A stretch of 64,000 bases of DNA from Actinomycetes bacterium (GCA_021793235.1 JAJYTD010000008.1:62001-126000); one strand, 5' to 3'. Numbered from the stretch's first letter, positions 52,857 to 62,195 are shown. The notes: generated by a model not told the origin, from the letters alone. A program made the numbers and translations.

Positions 52857-55187
52857 ATGGTGATGGATACGGCGATCGGAGCCGTCGGCTCCTTCGGAGC
52901 GGCCGACACGGCCGGGACCACCACGGTGCTGGTCGCCAACCGGGGCGAGATCGCCGTGCGGATCATGCGGACCCTGCGCCGGCTGCACCTGCGCTCCGTC
53001 GCAATCCACAGTGACGGCGACCCGGACGCCCCGCACGTGCGCGCCGCCGACACCGCGGTGCGCGTCGGCGGTCCCGGGCTCGCCGACAGCTACCTGAACA
53101 AAGCGGCGATCATCGAAGCTGCCCTGGCGACCGGGGCCTCGATGATCCACCCCGGCTACGGTTTCCTGGCGGAGAACACCGCCTTCGCGCGGGACTGCGC
53201 CGCGGCCGGGCTGGTGTTCGTCGGTCCGCCGCCCGAGGCGATCGACGCGATGGGCGACAAGATCAGGGCCAAGGCCACCGTCGCGGCCGCGGGGGTTCCG
53301 CTGCTTCCCGGCTTCGCCGAAGATCCCGCGCGCCCCATGAATGACGCGGAGCTACAGAGAGCGGCCGCCGGCGTCGGCTACCCGCTGCTGCTCAAGCCGT
53401 CGGCCGGGGGCGGCGGCAAGGGCATGCGGCTGGTCCGCGCCCCCGATGAGCTCGCCGCTGCCGCGGCGGCGGCCCGCCGGGAGGCGGCCGCGGCGTTCGG
53501 GGACGCGACACTGCTGGTGGAACGGTTCGTGGAGCATCCTCGCCACATCGAGGTGCAGGTGCTCGCCGACACCCACGGCAACGTGGTGCACCTGGGCGAA
53601 CGCGAATGCAGCCTGCAGCGGCGGCACCAGAAGATCGTCGAGGAGGCGCCGTCTCCCCTGTTGACCCCCGATCAGCGCAGCGCCATGGGCCAGGCCGCGG
53701 TCGCGGCCGCCAAGGCCTGCGGCTACGTCGGTGCGGGCACAGTGGAGTTCATCGTGCGCACGGACACACCGGACGCACAGACGCGCAGCGGGCAGGCCGC
53801 CGGTCCCGAACCCGGGAACGGCGATGGGCAGGCCCCGGGGGGATCCCCGGCTCCACGTGAAGCCGGCCGCGCCGCCCTGCCGCCCCGGGTTCCTTCCCTG
53901 CGGACAGCAGGCGGCCTCGACTACTCCTTCCTGGAGATGAACACGCGGCTGCAGGTGGAGCACCCGGTCACCGAGGCCGTCGTGACGGTCGGCGGCCGAC
54001 GCGGGATCGACCTCGTCGAGTTGCAGCTGCGTATCGCGCGCGGCGAGCCGCTGCCGTTCTCCCAGGAGGACATCGGGTGGTCGGGGCACGCGGTGGAGTC
54101 CCGCGTCTACGCCGAGGACCCCGAACGCGGCTTCCTGCCCACCGGCGGCCGGGTGCTGCTGCTCGCCGAACCCGAAGGGACCGACGTCCGCGTCGACTCC
54201 GGCATCGACGACCGCACCGAGATCACCTCCGCCTACGACCCGATGCTGGCCAAGGTCATCACCTGGGGGCCGGACCGCTCCGCCGCACTGGACCGGATGG
54301 ACACCGCCCTTGCCGACTACACCCTGCTGGGCTGTGTCAGCAACGTAGCGTTTCTGCGCCGCCTCTTGCGCCGCCCCGAGGTGGTCGCCGGCGACCTCAG
54401 CACCGACCTCACCGAACGCCTCCGCCCCGACCTGGTGCCCTCTGCCGAGGACGGGATTCCCGCGGTCCTCTACGCGGCCGCCGCGCTGGACCACCAGCTC
54501 GGCCTGGAACCCGGCGGCCCGCTCGCCGACCGCTTCGACGTCCCTGACGGGTGGCGTATCGGCGAACCCGCATGGACGGCATGGCGGCTGCGCTCACCGG
54601 GGCACGGGCCCGCGGTGGTGCGTGTGCGGCGCCGCACACCACCGGACGCGCCGCTCGGCCCGTGCACCACCGGCCCGGGTATCGGCTACACGGTCCGGGT
54701 CGGCGATGCCGCTGCCGTCCCAGCGCACGCGTCGCGTTCCGCGGACGGCCGGTCCCTGACCGTCTCCTTCGGCGGGCGGACGGTGACCTATTCCCGCGCC
54801 GCCGACGACGGCGGCCTGTGGCTCGGCCGCGCCGGCGCCGCCTGGCGGTTCGCCCACGAGCCCGCGTTCGCGCCGAGCCGCGGCACCGCCCGGATCGGCG
54901 ACGGGTCGGTGCGCAGTCCGATGCCGGGCACCGTGCTGGCCGTCCCCGTCGAGGAAGGGCAGCATGTCACCGCCGGAACACCGGTGGTCGTCGTCGAGGC
55001 GATGAAAATGGAGCACGCGGTCCCGGCTCCCCTCGACGGCGTCGTCACCCGGTTGGAGGTCCGCACCGGGCAGTCCGTCGCCATGGACATGCTGCTCGCC
55101 GCCATCATACCGGAACCCGAACCAGGCGGCGGACCGGTCACCGCGGCCGCCGAATCCACCGAATCCGCCAAGGAGCCAGGGCATTGA
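52857..55187 (+). CDS. accA1: Acyl-CoA carboxylase alpha subunit (biotin carboxylase plus carrier)
   Basis: This 776-residue protein first charges biotin with CO2. The biotin carboxylase domain (residues 20-470) has VLVANRGEIAVRIMR, the ATP loop KPSAGGGGKGMRLV and FLEMNTRLQVEHPVTE. The C-terminal carrier domain has biotinylation motif EAMKMEH (Lys near residue 718). An unusual insertion of about 45 Gly/Pro/Arg-rich residues (about 300-355) separates GTVEFIVRTDTP from FLEMN, where other enzymes have a short turn. It stays in frame. The ATG at 52857 follows GAGGTG, and the stop overlaps the next start as TTGA. Confidence 0.92.
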   Translation: MVMDTAIGAVGSFGAADTAGTTTVLVANRGEIAVRIMRTLRRLHLRSVAIHSDGDPDAPHVRAADTAVRVGGPGLADSYLNKAAIIEAALATGASMIHPGYGFLAENTAFARDCAAAGLVFVGPPPEAIDAMGDKIRAKATVAAAGVPLLPGFAEDPARPMNDAELQRAAAGVGYPLLLKPSAGGGGKGMRLVRAPDELAAAAAAARREAAAAFGDATLLVERFVEHPRHIEVQVLADTHGNVVHLGERECSLQRRHQKIVEEAPSPLLTPDQRSAMGQAAVAAAKACGYVGAGTVEFIVRTDTPDAQTRSGQAAGPEPGNGDGQAPGGSPAPREAGRAALPPRVPSLRTAGGLDYSFLEMNTRLQVEHPVTEAVVTVGGRRGIDLVELQLRIARGEPLPFSQEDIGWSGHAVESRVYAEDPERGFLPTGGRVLLLAEPEGTDVRVDSGIDDRTEITSAYDPMLAKVITWGPDRSAALDRMDTALADYTLLGCVSNVAFLRRLLRRPEVVAGDLSTDLTERLRPDLVPSAEDGIPAVLYAAAALDHQLGLEPGGPLADRFDVPDGWRIGEPAWTAWRLRSPGHGPAVVRVRRRTPPDAPLGPCTTGPGIGYTVRVGDAAAVPAHASRSADGRSLTVSFGGRTVTYSRAADDGGLWLGRAGAAWRFAHEPAFAPSRGTARIGDGSVRSPMPGTVLAVPVEEGQHVTAGTPVVVVEAMKMEHAVPAPLDGVVTRLEVRTGQSVAMDMLLAAIIPEPEPGGGPVTAAAESTESAKEPGH

Positions 55188-56377
55188 CCGCTGATACCAC
55201 TCCAGCCACCGCCGCCACCCGGGCCGCGCACGGCCTGTCCCCCGAACACGAGGAGCTGCGCCGCACCGTCGAGGCGTTCGCTCGCGAGGAGGTCGCTCCG
55301 GTCATCGGCGACTTCTACGAGCGCGGCGCGTTCCCCTACGGCATCGTGGCCAAGATGGGGCGCATGGGGCTGTTCGGCCTGCCCTTCCCTGAGGAGTACG
55401 GCGGTATGGGCGGCGACTACTTCGCCCTCTGCCTGGCGCTGGAGGAACTCGCCCGCGCCGACTCCTCCGTGTCGATCACCCTGGAGGCCGGGGTATCCCT
55501 CGGGGCGATGCCGATCTACCGGTTCGGCAGCAGCGAGCAGAAGAGGACCTGGCTGCCCCGGCTGTGCTCGGGTGAGGCCCTGGGGGCCTTCGGGCTGACC
55601 GAACCCGGCGGGGGGTCCGACGCGGGCGGCACCCGCACCACGGCCCGGCTGGTCGACGGCGAATGGGTGGTCAACGGGACCAAGTCCTTCATTACCAACT
55701 CCGGAACCGACATCACCGAACTGGTCACCGTCACCGCCGTCACCGGGGAGCGTCCCGACGGCCGCCCGGAGATCTCGGCCATCCTGGTGCCGGTCGACAC
55801 CCCCGGGTTCTCCCTCGGGCAGAAGTACTCCAAGGTGGGCTGGAGCGCCTCTGACACCAACGAGCTCGTCTTCGACGACTGCCGGGTGCCCGAGACCAAC
55901 CTGGTCGGCGAGCGGGGCCGCGGCTACGCCCAGTTCCTGCAGATCCTGGACGAGGGCCGGATCGCCATCGCCGCGCTGTCGGTGGGCCTGGCCCAGGGCT
56001 GCGTGGACGAGAGCCTGCGCTATGCCGCCCAGCGGGAGGCGTTCGGCAAGCACATCGGCCAGTACCAGGCCATCCAGTTCAAAATCGCCGACATGGAGGC
56101 CCGCGCGCACACCGCCCGCCTCGCCTACTACGACGCGGCCTCCCGCATGCTGGCCGGGGAGCCGTTCAAGAAGCAGGCCGCGATCGCGAAGTTGGTGGCC
56201 TCCAACGCCGCCATGGACAACTCCCGTGACGCCACCCAGATCTTCGGGGGCTACGGGTTCATGAACGAGTACCCGGTCGGCCGGTTCTACCGCGACGCCA
56301 AGATCCTGGAGATTGGCGAGGGCACATCAGAGGTGCAGCGCATGCTCATCGCCCGGGAACTGGGGCTTCCGGCCTGA
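55184..56377 (+). CDS. acdH: Acyl-CoA dehydrogenase, probably short or branched chain
   Basis: This 397-residue flavoprotein oxidises acyl-CoA to enoyl-CoA. It shows GLFGLPFPEEYGGMGGDY, FGLTEPGGGSDAGGTRTTA (FAD contact), FITNSGTDITE, GQYQAIQFKIADM and the C-terminal LEIGEGTSEVQRMLIARELG. The glutamate of GEGTSE is the expected catalytic base of short and branched-chain enzymes. The TTG start at 55184 overlaps the accA1 stop and has AAGGAG upstream. Neighbours point to isovaleryl-CoA of leucine breakdown as substrate. No HMG-CoA lyase gene is inside this operon. Confidence 0.9.
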   Translation: MTADTTPATAATRAAHGLSPEHEELRRTVEAFAREEVAPVIGDFYERGAFPYGIVAKMGRMGLFGLPFPEEYGGMGGDYFALCLALEELARADSSVSITLEAGVSLGAMPIYRFGSSEQKRTWLPRLCSGEALGAFGLTEPGGGSDAGGTRTTARLVDGEWVVNGTKSFITNSGTDITELVTVTAVTGERPDGRPEISAILVPVDTPGFSLGQKYSKVGWSASDTNELVFDDCRVPETNLVGERGRGYAQFLQILDEGRIAIAALSVGLAQGCVDESLRYAAQREAFGKHIGQYQAIQFKIADMEARAHTARLAYYDAASRMLAGEPFKKQAAIAKLVASNAAMDNSRDATQIFGGYGFMNEYPVGRFYRDAKILEIGEGTSEVQRMLIARELGLPA

Positions 56378-56423
56378 CGCCGCCCCCGGGCCGCCCGCGC
56401 CTGCCGGCGGTTGCCCGAGAGCG

Positions 56424-56981
56424 TCAACCGCGGAAGAGCCGCCAGGCCGCCAGGGCCGTCTCGGCAGCGGGAGCCCGATCCTCTGCTGTGATCCACCAGG
56501 TGATCACTCCGGTGAGGGCACCGGCGAGGTAGGCGGCATGGACGTCGACGGGCACGTCGCCGAATCCAGCGGGGCGCGCGCCTTGGCGGAAGCGCTCTCC
56601 CAGCTCCATGGCGAGCCGTTCCTGGATCCGGTTGGCGAAGCGGGCGCTGCCCTGGGCGGACAGCATCCGGCGGTAGAGGACCGCGTTGGCCGCCACATGC
56701 TCGAACATGTCGACCAGGGGCCGGGGGGCCAGATCGCGCGGCGCGTCCAGCGGGCACAGCGCCGCGGAGCGCGCCACCCGGGCGATCGCGCCTTCCATGG
56801 CATCGGTCACAAGCGCGTCCAGGTCCGCGTAGTGCTGGTAGAGGGTCGCCCGGTTGACCGCCGCCCGCTTGGCGACCTCCGTCATCGTGATGGTGCTCAG
56901 CTCACGGTCGGCGGCCAGTTCGAGGACGGCGGCATGCAGTCGGGCCCGGGTGCGTTGGGCGCGGGGGTCGTCGGTGTTCAC
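56424..56981 (-). CDS. TetR-family regulator divergent from a DsbA-like gene
   Basis: This 185-residue repressor starts at GTG 56981 with TTGGAGC upstream. The helix-turn-helix spans STITMTEVAKRAAVNRATLYQHYADLDAL. A ligand-binding helical domain follows with DMFEHVAANAVLYRRMLSAQG. A perfect TCGACA/TGTCGA palindrome lies between it and the DsbA-like gene, so it probably represses both. Ligand unknown. Confidence 0.85.
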   Translation of the reverse strand: MNTDDPRAQRTRARLHAAVLELAADRELSTITMTEVAKRAAVNRATLYQHYADLDALVTDAMEGAIARVARSAALCPLDAPRDLAPRPLVDMFEHVAANAVLYRRMLSAQGSARFANRIQERLAMELGERFRQGARPAGFGDVPVDVHAAYLAGALTGVITWWITAEDRAPAAETALAAWRLFRG

Positions 56982-57010
56982 GCTCCAACTATACGACACT
57001 TGTTGCTTAC

Positions 57011-57024
57011 TCGACATTTGTCGA
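57011..57024. promoter_or_regulatory. TetR operator between divergent genes
   Basis: TCGACA-TT-TGTCGA is a perfect 14-base palindrome. A degenerate copy, CGACACTTGT, lies just to the left at 56993-57002. It is 15 bases from the DsbA-like ATG and about 30 from the TetR start. Confidence 0.65.
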
Positions 57025-57038
57025 TTATCTTTCCCGTC

Positions 57039-58016
57039 ATGCGAATCGACATGTGGGCGGATGTGGTCTGCGCCTGGGCGTACATCGGCAAACGGCGATT
57101 GGAAAAAGCGGTGGCCGCCTGGACGGGCGAGCCCGCCGAGGTGGTCTGGCGGCCGTTTCGGACCGATCCCATGGCCCCGGCCGAGGCGGCACCGATGGCG
57201 CAGACGCTGCGGGATCCCCTGGTGGACGACGCACTCCGGCGGTGCGCGCCGGGCCTGTCACCGGAAAAGAACCGGGTGCGGGTATCCAGGGTCGCGGCCG
57301 CCGAGGGCCTGGGGCCTCCCTGGGGTGCCGCGTGGCGGGCCAACAGCCATGATGCGCACAGGCTCATCGCGCTCGCCTACGAATCCGGCGGCGCCCAACT
57401 GCAGGGCGCGGTGGCGGAAGGGGTGATGAAGGCCCACTTCATCGACGCCCTCGACATCAGTACACCCGAGGTCCTCGGCCGAGTCGCCCGCGACGCCGGA
57501 TTTCCCGCGGGTGCCGGACTGCTGGCCGGAGACACCGGGGAGGAACACCTCCGTGAACTACTGCTGCGGGGCAAGGCCATGGGTGTGCGAACCTCGCCGA
57601 CAATGGTGGTGAACGGCATGGCGCTCGCCGGCGCCCAACCTCCCGAGGCCATCGTGGACTTCCTGCTCCGCTCCAGCGAGCACTCCCCGCGGCGGCTCCC
57701 CGAGGAGGTGGAGCGCTTCCGCCACGCGGAGTCCCTGCTGGCCCTCGGCGACCCGCTCGGTGCCCTCACCATGCTCCGCCCGCTCCTGGCCGACCACGGC
57801 GACGACAAGGGCATCCGCCTGCTCGCCGCCCGCGCCTACTTCCATTCCGCGCAGCTCGGGCGCGCCCGGCACATGTTGGAACCGCTGGCCGAGGAAGCAC
57901 CGGACGACTCCTACGTCCAGCTGCTGCTCGGGCGCGTCCTTCAGCGGCAGAGCCAGGACGCGCAAGCAGCCCCCTACCTGCGTATAGCAGCTGTGATGAC
58001 GCCCGATTACGCCTAA
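57039..58016 (+). CDS. DsbA/FrnE-like oxidoreductase with one active-site cysteine, fused to TPRs
   Basis: This 325-residue protein has an N-terminal FrnE-type DsbA domain (residues 1-215): MRIDMWADVVCAWAYIGKRRLEKA, a helical insertion, and the cis-proline loop GVRTSPTMVVNG. The usual CPWC active site reads CAWA, so the second cysteine is missing. It cannot form the normal disulfide and may act by a monothiol or non-redox mechanism. Residues 225-325 form about three tetratricopeptide-like repeats (LLALGDPLGALTMLRPLL, LLAARAYFHSAQLGRARHML, LLLGRVLQRQSQDAQAAPYL). There is no signal peptide, so it is cytoplasmic. Confidence 0.85.
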   Translation: MRIDMWADVVCAWAYIGKRRLEKAVAAWTGEPAEVVWRPFRTDPMAPAEAAPMAQTLRDPLVDDALRRCAPGLSPEKNRVRVSRVAAAEGLGPPWGAAWRANSHDAHRLIALAYESGGAQLQGAVAEGVMKAHFIDALDISTPEVLGRVARDAGFPAGAGLLAGDTGEEHLRELLLRGKAMGVRTSPTMVVNGMALAGAQPPEAIVDFLLRSSEHSPRRLPEEVERFRHAESLLALGDPLGALTMLRPLLADHGDDKGIRLLAARAYFHSAQLGRARHMLEPLAEEAPDDSYVQLLLGRVLQRQSQDAQAAPYLRIAAVMTPDYA

Positions 58017-58048
58017 GGGAGCGAGGCGGGCGACCGACATTCCTCGCC

Positions 58049-58104
58049 GATCTTGACGTTGTGCACGCACGCACGCGCCTTTTGACGTGCACGACGTCAA
58101 GATC
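58049..58104. terminator. Long convergent terminator
   Basis: A 19-base arm at 58049-58067 (GATCTTGACGTTGTGCACG) pairs with 58086-58104 with a single G-T wobble, around an 18-base loop. It lies between the DsbA-like gene and thrS, which converge. No T-run is present. Confidence 0.7.
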
Positions 58105-58115
58105 AGGGAAACCGC

Positions 58116-60089
58116 CTAAACGCGTTCGCGCACGGCAGCGACGATCTCGACCACCGCATCGTCGACCGGTACACCGTTGTTCTGCGAGCCATCCCGGTAG
58201 CGGAAGGACACCGCGCCTTTGCTGACGTCGTCGTCGCCGGCCAGCAGCATGAAGGGCACCTTCTGCTTCTGGGCGTTGCGGATCTTCTTCTGCATGCGGT
58301 CGTCGCTGGAATCGACCTCGACCCGGATCCCCTCGGCGCGCAGCTTCGCCGCGATCCCCTCCAGGTAGGGCACGTGCTCGTCGGCGATCGGGATGCCGAC
58401 CACCTGCACCGGCGCCAACCAGGCCGGGAACGCGCCCGCGTAGTGTTCCAGCAGTACGCCGAAGAACCGCTCGATGGAGCCGAACAGCGCGCGGTGGATC
58501 ATCACCGGGCGCTGCCGGGAGCCGTCGGCGGCGGTGTACTCCAGGTCGAACAGCTCGGGCAGGTTGAAGTCCAACTGGACGGTGGACATCTGCCAGGTAC
58601 GGCCGATGGCGTCACGCGCCTGGACGGAGATCTTCGGGCCGTAGAAGGCGGCGCCACCCGGGTCCATGACCAGTTCCAGGCCCTGCTTCTCGGCCGCCTC
58701 GCGCAGGGTGCTGGTGGCCTCTTCCCAGATTTCGTCCGCCCCGACGTACTTCTCCGGGTCCTTGGTGGACAGCTCCAGGTAGAAGTCGTCCAGGCCGTAG
58801 TCGCGCAGCAGGTCCAGCACGAAGGTCAGCAGCGAGTCGAGCTCGTCTGCCATCTGCTCCTTGGTGCAGTAGATGTGCGCGTCATCCTGGGTGAACCCGC
58901 GGGCACGGGTCAGGCCGTGCACCACCCCCGACTTCTCGTACCGGTACACGGTGCCGAACTCGAAAAACCGCAGCGGCAGCTCGCGGTAGGAGCGCCCGCG
59001 CGCGTCGAAGATCAGGTTGTGCATCGGGCAGTTCATCGGCTTCAGGTAGTAGTCCTGACCACCGTCGAGCTGCATGGGGGGGTACATGCCCTCGACGTAC
59101 CAGTCCAGGTGCTGGGACTTCTCGAAAAGCTTCGCCTTGGTGATGTGCGGGGTGTTGACGAACTCGTAGTCCGCTTCCTCATGCCGCCTGCGCGAGTAGT
59201 CCTCCATCACCTTGCGGACCACGCCGCCCTTGGGGTGGAAGACCGCGAGGCCGGACCCGATCTCGTCCGGGAAGGAGAACAGGTCCAGTTCCGCGCCGAG
59301 CTTGCGGTGGTCGCGCTTCTCGGCCTCCTCCAGGAACGCCAGGTACTCCTTGAGCTTGTCCTTACTCTCCCAGGCGGTGCCGTAGATCCGCTGGAGCTGC
59401 GGGTTCTTCTCGCTGCCGCGCCAGTAGGCCGCGGCCGAGCGCATCAGCTTGAACGCCGGGATGACCCGGGTGGTGGGCAGGTGCGGGCCCCGGCACAGGT
59501 CCTTCCAGCACAGCTCGCCGGTGCGCGGATGCAGGTTGTCGTAGATGGTCAGCTCCCCGGCGCCGACCTCGACACCCGCGCCTTCGGCCGCCTCGTCGGC
59601 GCCGCCCTTGAGCCCGATCAGCTCCAGTTTGTACGGCTCTTCCGCCAGTTCCGCACGCGCGTCCTCATCGGCGACGGCACGGCGCGCAAAGCGCTGCCCC
59701 TGCTTGACGATCTGCTGCATCTTCTTCTCGATGTTCTTCAGATCGTCGGGGGTGAACGGCTCCGCGACATCGAAGTCGTAGTAGAAGCCGTTGTCGATGG
59801 GCGGGCCGATGCCCAGCTTCGCCTCGGGGAACAGCTCCTGCACGGCTTGGGCCATGACATGGGCGGTGGAGTGCCGCAGGATCGCGCGGCCCTCCTCGGA
59901 ATCGATGGCGATCGGTTCGACGGCGTCGCCGTCGGCGAGTTCGTGGGCGAGGTCGCGCTGCTCCCCGTTGACCCGGGCCGCGATCACAGTGCGCCCGTCC
60001 GCGTCCAAGGCCTGGCCCGCCGTCGTTTCGGCCGCCACCACACGCTCGGCTCCGGCGAGGGTGATACGCAGCTCAGGCACGGCGGACAC
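58116..60089 (-). CDS. thrS: Threonyl-tRNA synthetase
   Basis: This 657-residue enzyme charges tRNA-Thr. It has an N-terminal TGS domain (residues 5-62). The editing domain carries zinc-type motifs [12 protein letters not shown] and DLCRGPHLP. The class II catalytic core holds the zinc cysteine in [35 protein letters not shown] (motif 2) and [12 protein letters not shown] (motif 3). The C-terminal anticodon-binding domain has [12 protein letters not shown]. The GTG start has AGGAG. I see no T-box leader. It converges on the DsbA-like gene. Confidence 0.97.
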   Translation of the reverse strand: MSAVPELRITLAGAERVVAAETTAGQALDADGRTVIAARVNGEQRDLAHELADGDAVEPIAIDSEEGRAILRHSTAHVMAQAVQELFPEAKLGIGPPIDNGFYYDFDVAEPFTPDDLKNIEKKMQQIVKQGQRFARRAVADEDARAELAEEPYKLELIGLKGGADEAAEGAGVEVGAGELTIYDNLHPRTGELCWKDLCRGPHLPTTRVIPAFKLMRSAAAYWRGSEKNPQLQRIYGTAWESKDKLKEYLAFLEEAEKRDHRKLGAELDLFSFPDEIGSGLAVFHPKGGVVRKVMEDYSRRRHEEADYEFVNTPHITKAKLFEKSQHLDWYVEGMYPPMQLDGGQDYYLKPMNCPMHNLIFDARGRSYRELPLRFFEFGTVYRYEKSGVVHGLTRARGFTQDDAHIYCTKEQMADELDSLLTFVLDLLRDYGLDDFYLELSTKDPEKYVGADEIWEEATSTLREAAEKQGLELVMDPGGAAFYGPKISVQARDAIGRTWQMSTVQLDFNLPELFDLEYTAADGSRQRPVMIHRALFGSIERFFGVLLEHYAGAFPAWLAPVQVVGIPIADEHVPYLEGIAAKLRAEGIRVEVDSSDDRMQKKIRNAQKQKVPFMLLAGDDDVSKGAVSFRYRDGSQNNGVPVDDAVVEIVAAVRERV

Positions 60090-60455
60090 GGGAACTCCTC
60101 TTACAGGTCGCTGGTGCTTTATCCGGCACCGCCGGGCGCGGCGGGTGCTGGCGGGGTGGCGCGAGGCGGCATCCCGCCGACTCCCGTACCCTCTGTTTCG
60201 ATGCTATCGGTTCTGCCGCCCCTCCTCGGCCTGATGGGCACCGCTTCCGGTCCCCGTGTCCACTGCCCGGCGCTGGCCGCGGTGGCCGTGCGCCCGTGGT
60301 CCTACGACCTCCTGCGGTGGGACGACGGCGGCCTGCCGCGTGCCGTGCAGATCGGGGCAGACCGAGCCCGCGCCCCAGAGCACGGCTAGCGCCCTCCTCA
60401 GATTTCCGTGCTAGGGACCGTTACCCTGGCTGGATCCGGCCGATATTGTGACGTC
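60090..60455. other. Intergenic region upstream of thrS
   Basis: About 366 bases. A frame from ATG 60200 to 60389 on the plus strand (62 residues, containing RVHCPALAAVAVRPWSYDLL) has fairly GC-rich third positions but no ribosome site or family resemblance, so I do not call it. The thrS ribosome site lies at the left end. Confidence 0.4.
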
Positions 60456-60845
60456 ATGTCTCCGAGCCCATTGACCGGCACTGACGCTCCGGACCCGGCG
60501 ACATCCCCCTCCTCACGCGATCGCTCCCGGCGATGGCGCCGTTTCCGTGTCCATCTGCGCGTCTGGCGGATGCGCATGCATGCGCATCCAGTGCTCAGTT
60601 GGGCGTGGCGGATCGTCGTGGCGGTCGTCGGCGGCGTCATCCTGCTCACCGGAATCGTGATGTGCGTGACCCCCGGCCCCGGCGCGGCCGCCATCATCCT
60701 CGGACTCGCAATCCTCTCCACCGAATTCCGTTGGGCTCGGGTCCCGCTCCGCTACGCCCGCCGCTGGGCGTATCGAGCCCGGGAGAAGGCCGTGGAGGCA
60801 CGGTACCGGCGCCGTGCACGCCGGAAACTGCGCCTGCGCCTTTAG
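60456..60845 (+). CDS. PGPGW-family small membrane protein (TIGR02611-like)
   Basis: This 129-residue protein has a basic, disordered N-terminus of about 40 residues, then a re-entrant membrane pair (IVVAVVGGVILLTGIVMCV, AAAIILGLAILST) around the loop TPGPGA. The tail is strongly basic (RRWAYRAREKAVEARYRRRARRK). It matches the PGPGW/TIGR02611 family often found near thrS in actinobacteria. The start ATG at 60456 is preferred over an upstream GTG-rich extension. Function unknown. Confidence 0.82.
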   Translation: MSPSPLTGTDAPDPATSPSSRDRSRRWRRFRVHLRVWRMRMHAHPVLSWAWRIVVAVVGGVILLTGIVMCVTPGPGAAAIILGLAILSTEFRWARVPLRYARRWAYRAREKAVEARYRRRARRKLRLRL

Positions 60846-61071
60846 GATCGGCTCCGGTAGAACCGCGCTATCGGACAGCCAGTGTCGCCCCGTGTCCACG
60901 GCCTGTCGAGTCCGGCCCACCCTCTTTGCCCGGAAGACCCCACAGCACCGACGCATCTCTCATCATCCCTCGCCCACGTGGGATGGAACAGGCACACCGG
61001 GCTCGGCCCGGTATCGAGCGGAATGCGGACCGCCCTTCGCATCGGTCCGGCGGCGCATGACCGGAGACAAA

Positions 61072-61103
61072 AGAAAAAGCCGATCCCGTGTAAGCGGGGC
61101 CGA
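61072..61103 (-). terminator. Terminator after tRNA-Val
   Basis: On the minus strand CCCG-CTTACA-CGGG within a GC-rich stretch is followed by GGCTTTTTCTTTT, a clear T-run. It begins 14 bases past the tRNA 3' end. Confidence 0.65.
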
Positions 61104-61116
61104 CCTCTCAAGAAAG

Positions 61117-61190
61117 TGGGCGATACTGGACTCGAACCAGTGACCTCGTCGGTGTGAACGACGCGCTCTAGCCAACTGAGCTAATCGCCC
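61117..61190 (-). tRNA. tRNA-Val (anticodon CAC)
   Basis: The minus strand folds as a full tRNA. The acceptor arm GGGCGAT pairs with ATCGCCC, with discriminator A at 61117. The D arm has TAGCTCAGTTGGCTAGAGC. The anticodon stem CGTCG/CGACG has loop TTCACAC (anticodon CAC), and the T arm GGTTCGAGTCC is normal. CCA is not encoded. It reads GTG valine codons, frequent here. Confidence 0.97.
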
Positions 61191-61629
61191 TAGGGGTGTC
61201 CTGCCGCGCTCGGCGAGGCGGACAAGGAAGACTCTAGCGCATCTGGTGGGGTGGATGGCGCAACTGCACTCCCCCCGAAGACAACAAGACTGTGACCGAT
61301 GTCTCAGTGCCGAGTCCAATGTTCTGGTCAAGCGCACATCAAACACGAAACCCCCTCCTGCGAGGGGGGTCCATGCCCGCAGAGGACACCTGAAACGTCC
61401 CCATTTCTCCGTTTGCGTGACATGGCACACAAAGGATCCGGAAATTCCTGGTTTCCGCAGCTCATTACAGTGACGAAGGACCGGCAAGCCGTGGCGGACG
61501 CCCCTTGCCCGATCCGAGATGAGAAGTCTTCCGGTCGCGCGTCATAGACCGTGCCCGGCCGCGTCACAGCGGAAGAGACGGCAGCAGACCCGCACATCGC
61601 GGGGCCGGACGAGAAAAGGTTTGGCGAAC
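61191..61629. other. Intergenic region between tRNA-Val and ssgB
   Basis: About 440 bases without a supported gene, less GC-rich than average. A hairpin CCCCCTC (61351-61357)/GAGGGGG (61362-61368) with a CTGC loop lies in the middle. Read on the minus strand it is followed by TTTCG. I cannot assign it to a gene; it could shield the tRNA unit from upstream transcription. Confidence 0.4.
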
Positions 61630-62049
61630 ATGAACAGTAGCGGCACCACTGCCAGCGCCGAGCTGGGCCTTCGGCTCGTGGTCCCCGACCGCGCGGCGGT
61701 TCCCCTGGTCGCGCGGCTGGACTACACCGCCGATGATCCCTACGCCATCAAAGTGGCCTTCCACACCGGCGAGGACGACCCCGTCGAGTGGATCTTCGCG
61801 AGGGAGCTGCTGACCGTGGGCATCGTGCGCCCCGTCGGCGAAGGGGACGTCCGGGTCTGGCCCGACAAGGGCGACGGCGAGCGGACGATCAACATCGCTC
61901 TGTCCTCTCCCTTCGGACAGGCACAGTTCGACGCCGCTGTCTCTCCACTGGCGGAATTCCTGCACCGCACCTACGAGATCGTGCCGGCCGGCCGAGAGGG
62001 CGACTACATCGACCTGGACGGCGAGATCGAGCGCCACCTCCACGACTGA
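61630..62049 (+). CDS. ssgB: SsgA-like sporulation and cell-division protein, SsgB type
   Basis: This 139-residue actinomycete-specific protein belongs to the SsgA-like family; SsgB recruits FtsZ to sporulation septa in Streptomyces. Core motifs match: ELGLRLVVPDRAAVPLVARLDY, DDPYAIKVAFHTGEDDPVEWIFARELL, GDVRVWP and ALSSPFGQAQFDA. The neighbours (thrS, a PGPGW protein, tRNA-Val, an aminodeoxychorismate lyase) resemble the ssgB locus of other actinomycetes. It implies sporulation septation in this organism. The C-terminal tail is acidic. Confidence 0.88.
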   Translation: MNSSGTTASAELGLRLVVPDRAAVPLVARLDYTADDPYAIKVAFHTGEDDPVEWIFARELLTVGIVRPVGEGDVRVWPDKGDGERTINIALSSPFGQAQFDAAVSPLAEFLHRTYEIVPAGREGDYIDLDGEIERHLHD

Positions 62050-62195
62050 GAGAACCGAAGCACAGATCGTCCGCTGAGCGCGACGGCAACCCCGGGGACC
62101 GGTATGTCCGGCACCAGCGACATACAGCTAGGAATCTGTTTTTTGGTTTACCCGCGAAATCACGGAAGAAACCCCTTCGGCCGGGCATTTGCGAA

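Noticed and set aside
60090-60250. Possible T-box leader of thrS
   Set aside because: No specifier hairpin or the conserved T-box sequence could be seen on the minus strand.
60200-60389. 62-codon frame upstream of the PGPGW gene
   Set aside because: Third positions are moderately GC-rich, but no ribosome site and no recognisable fold; kept only as a remark.
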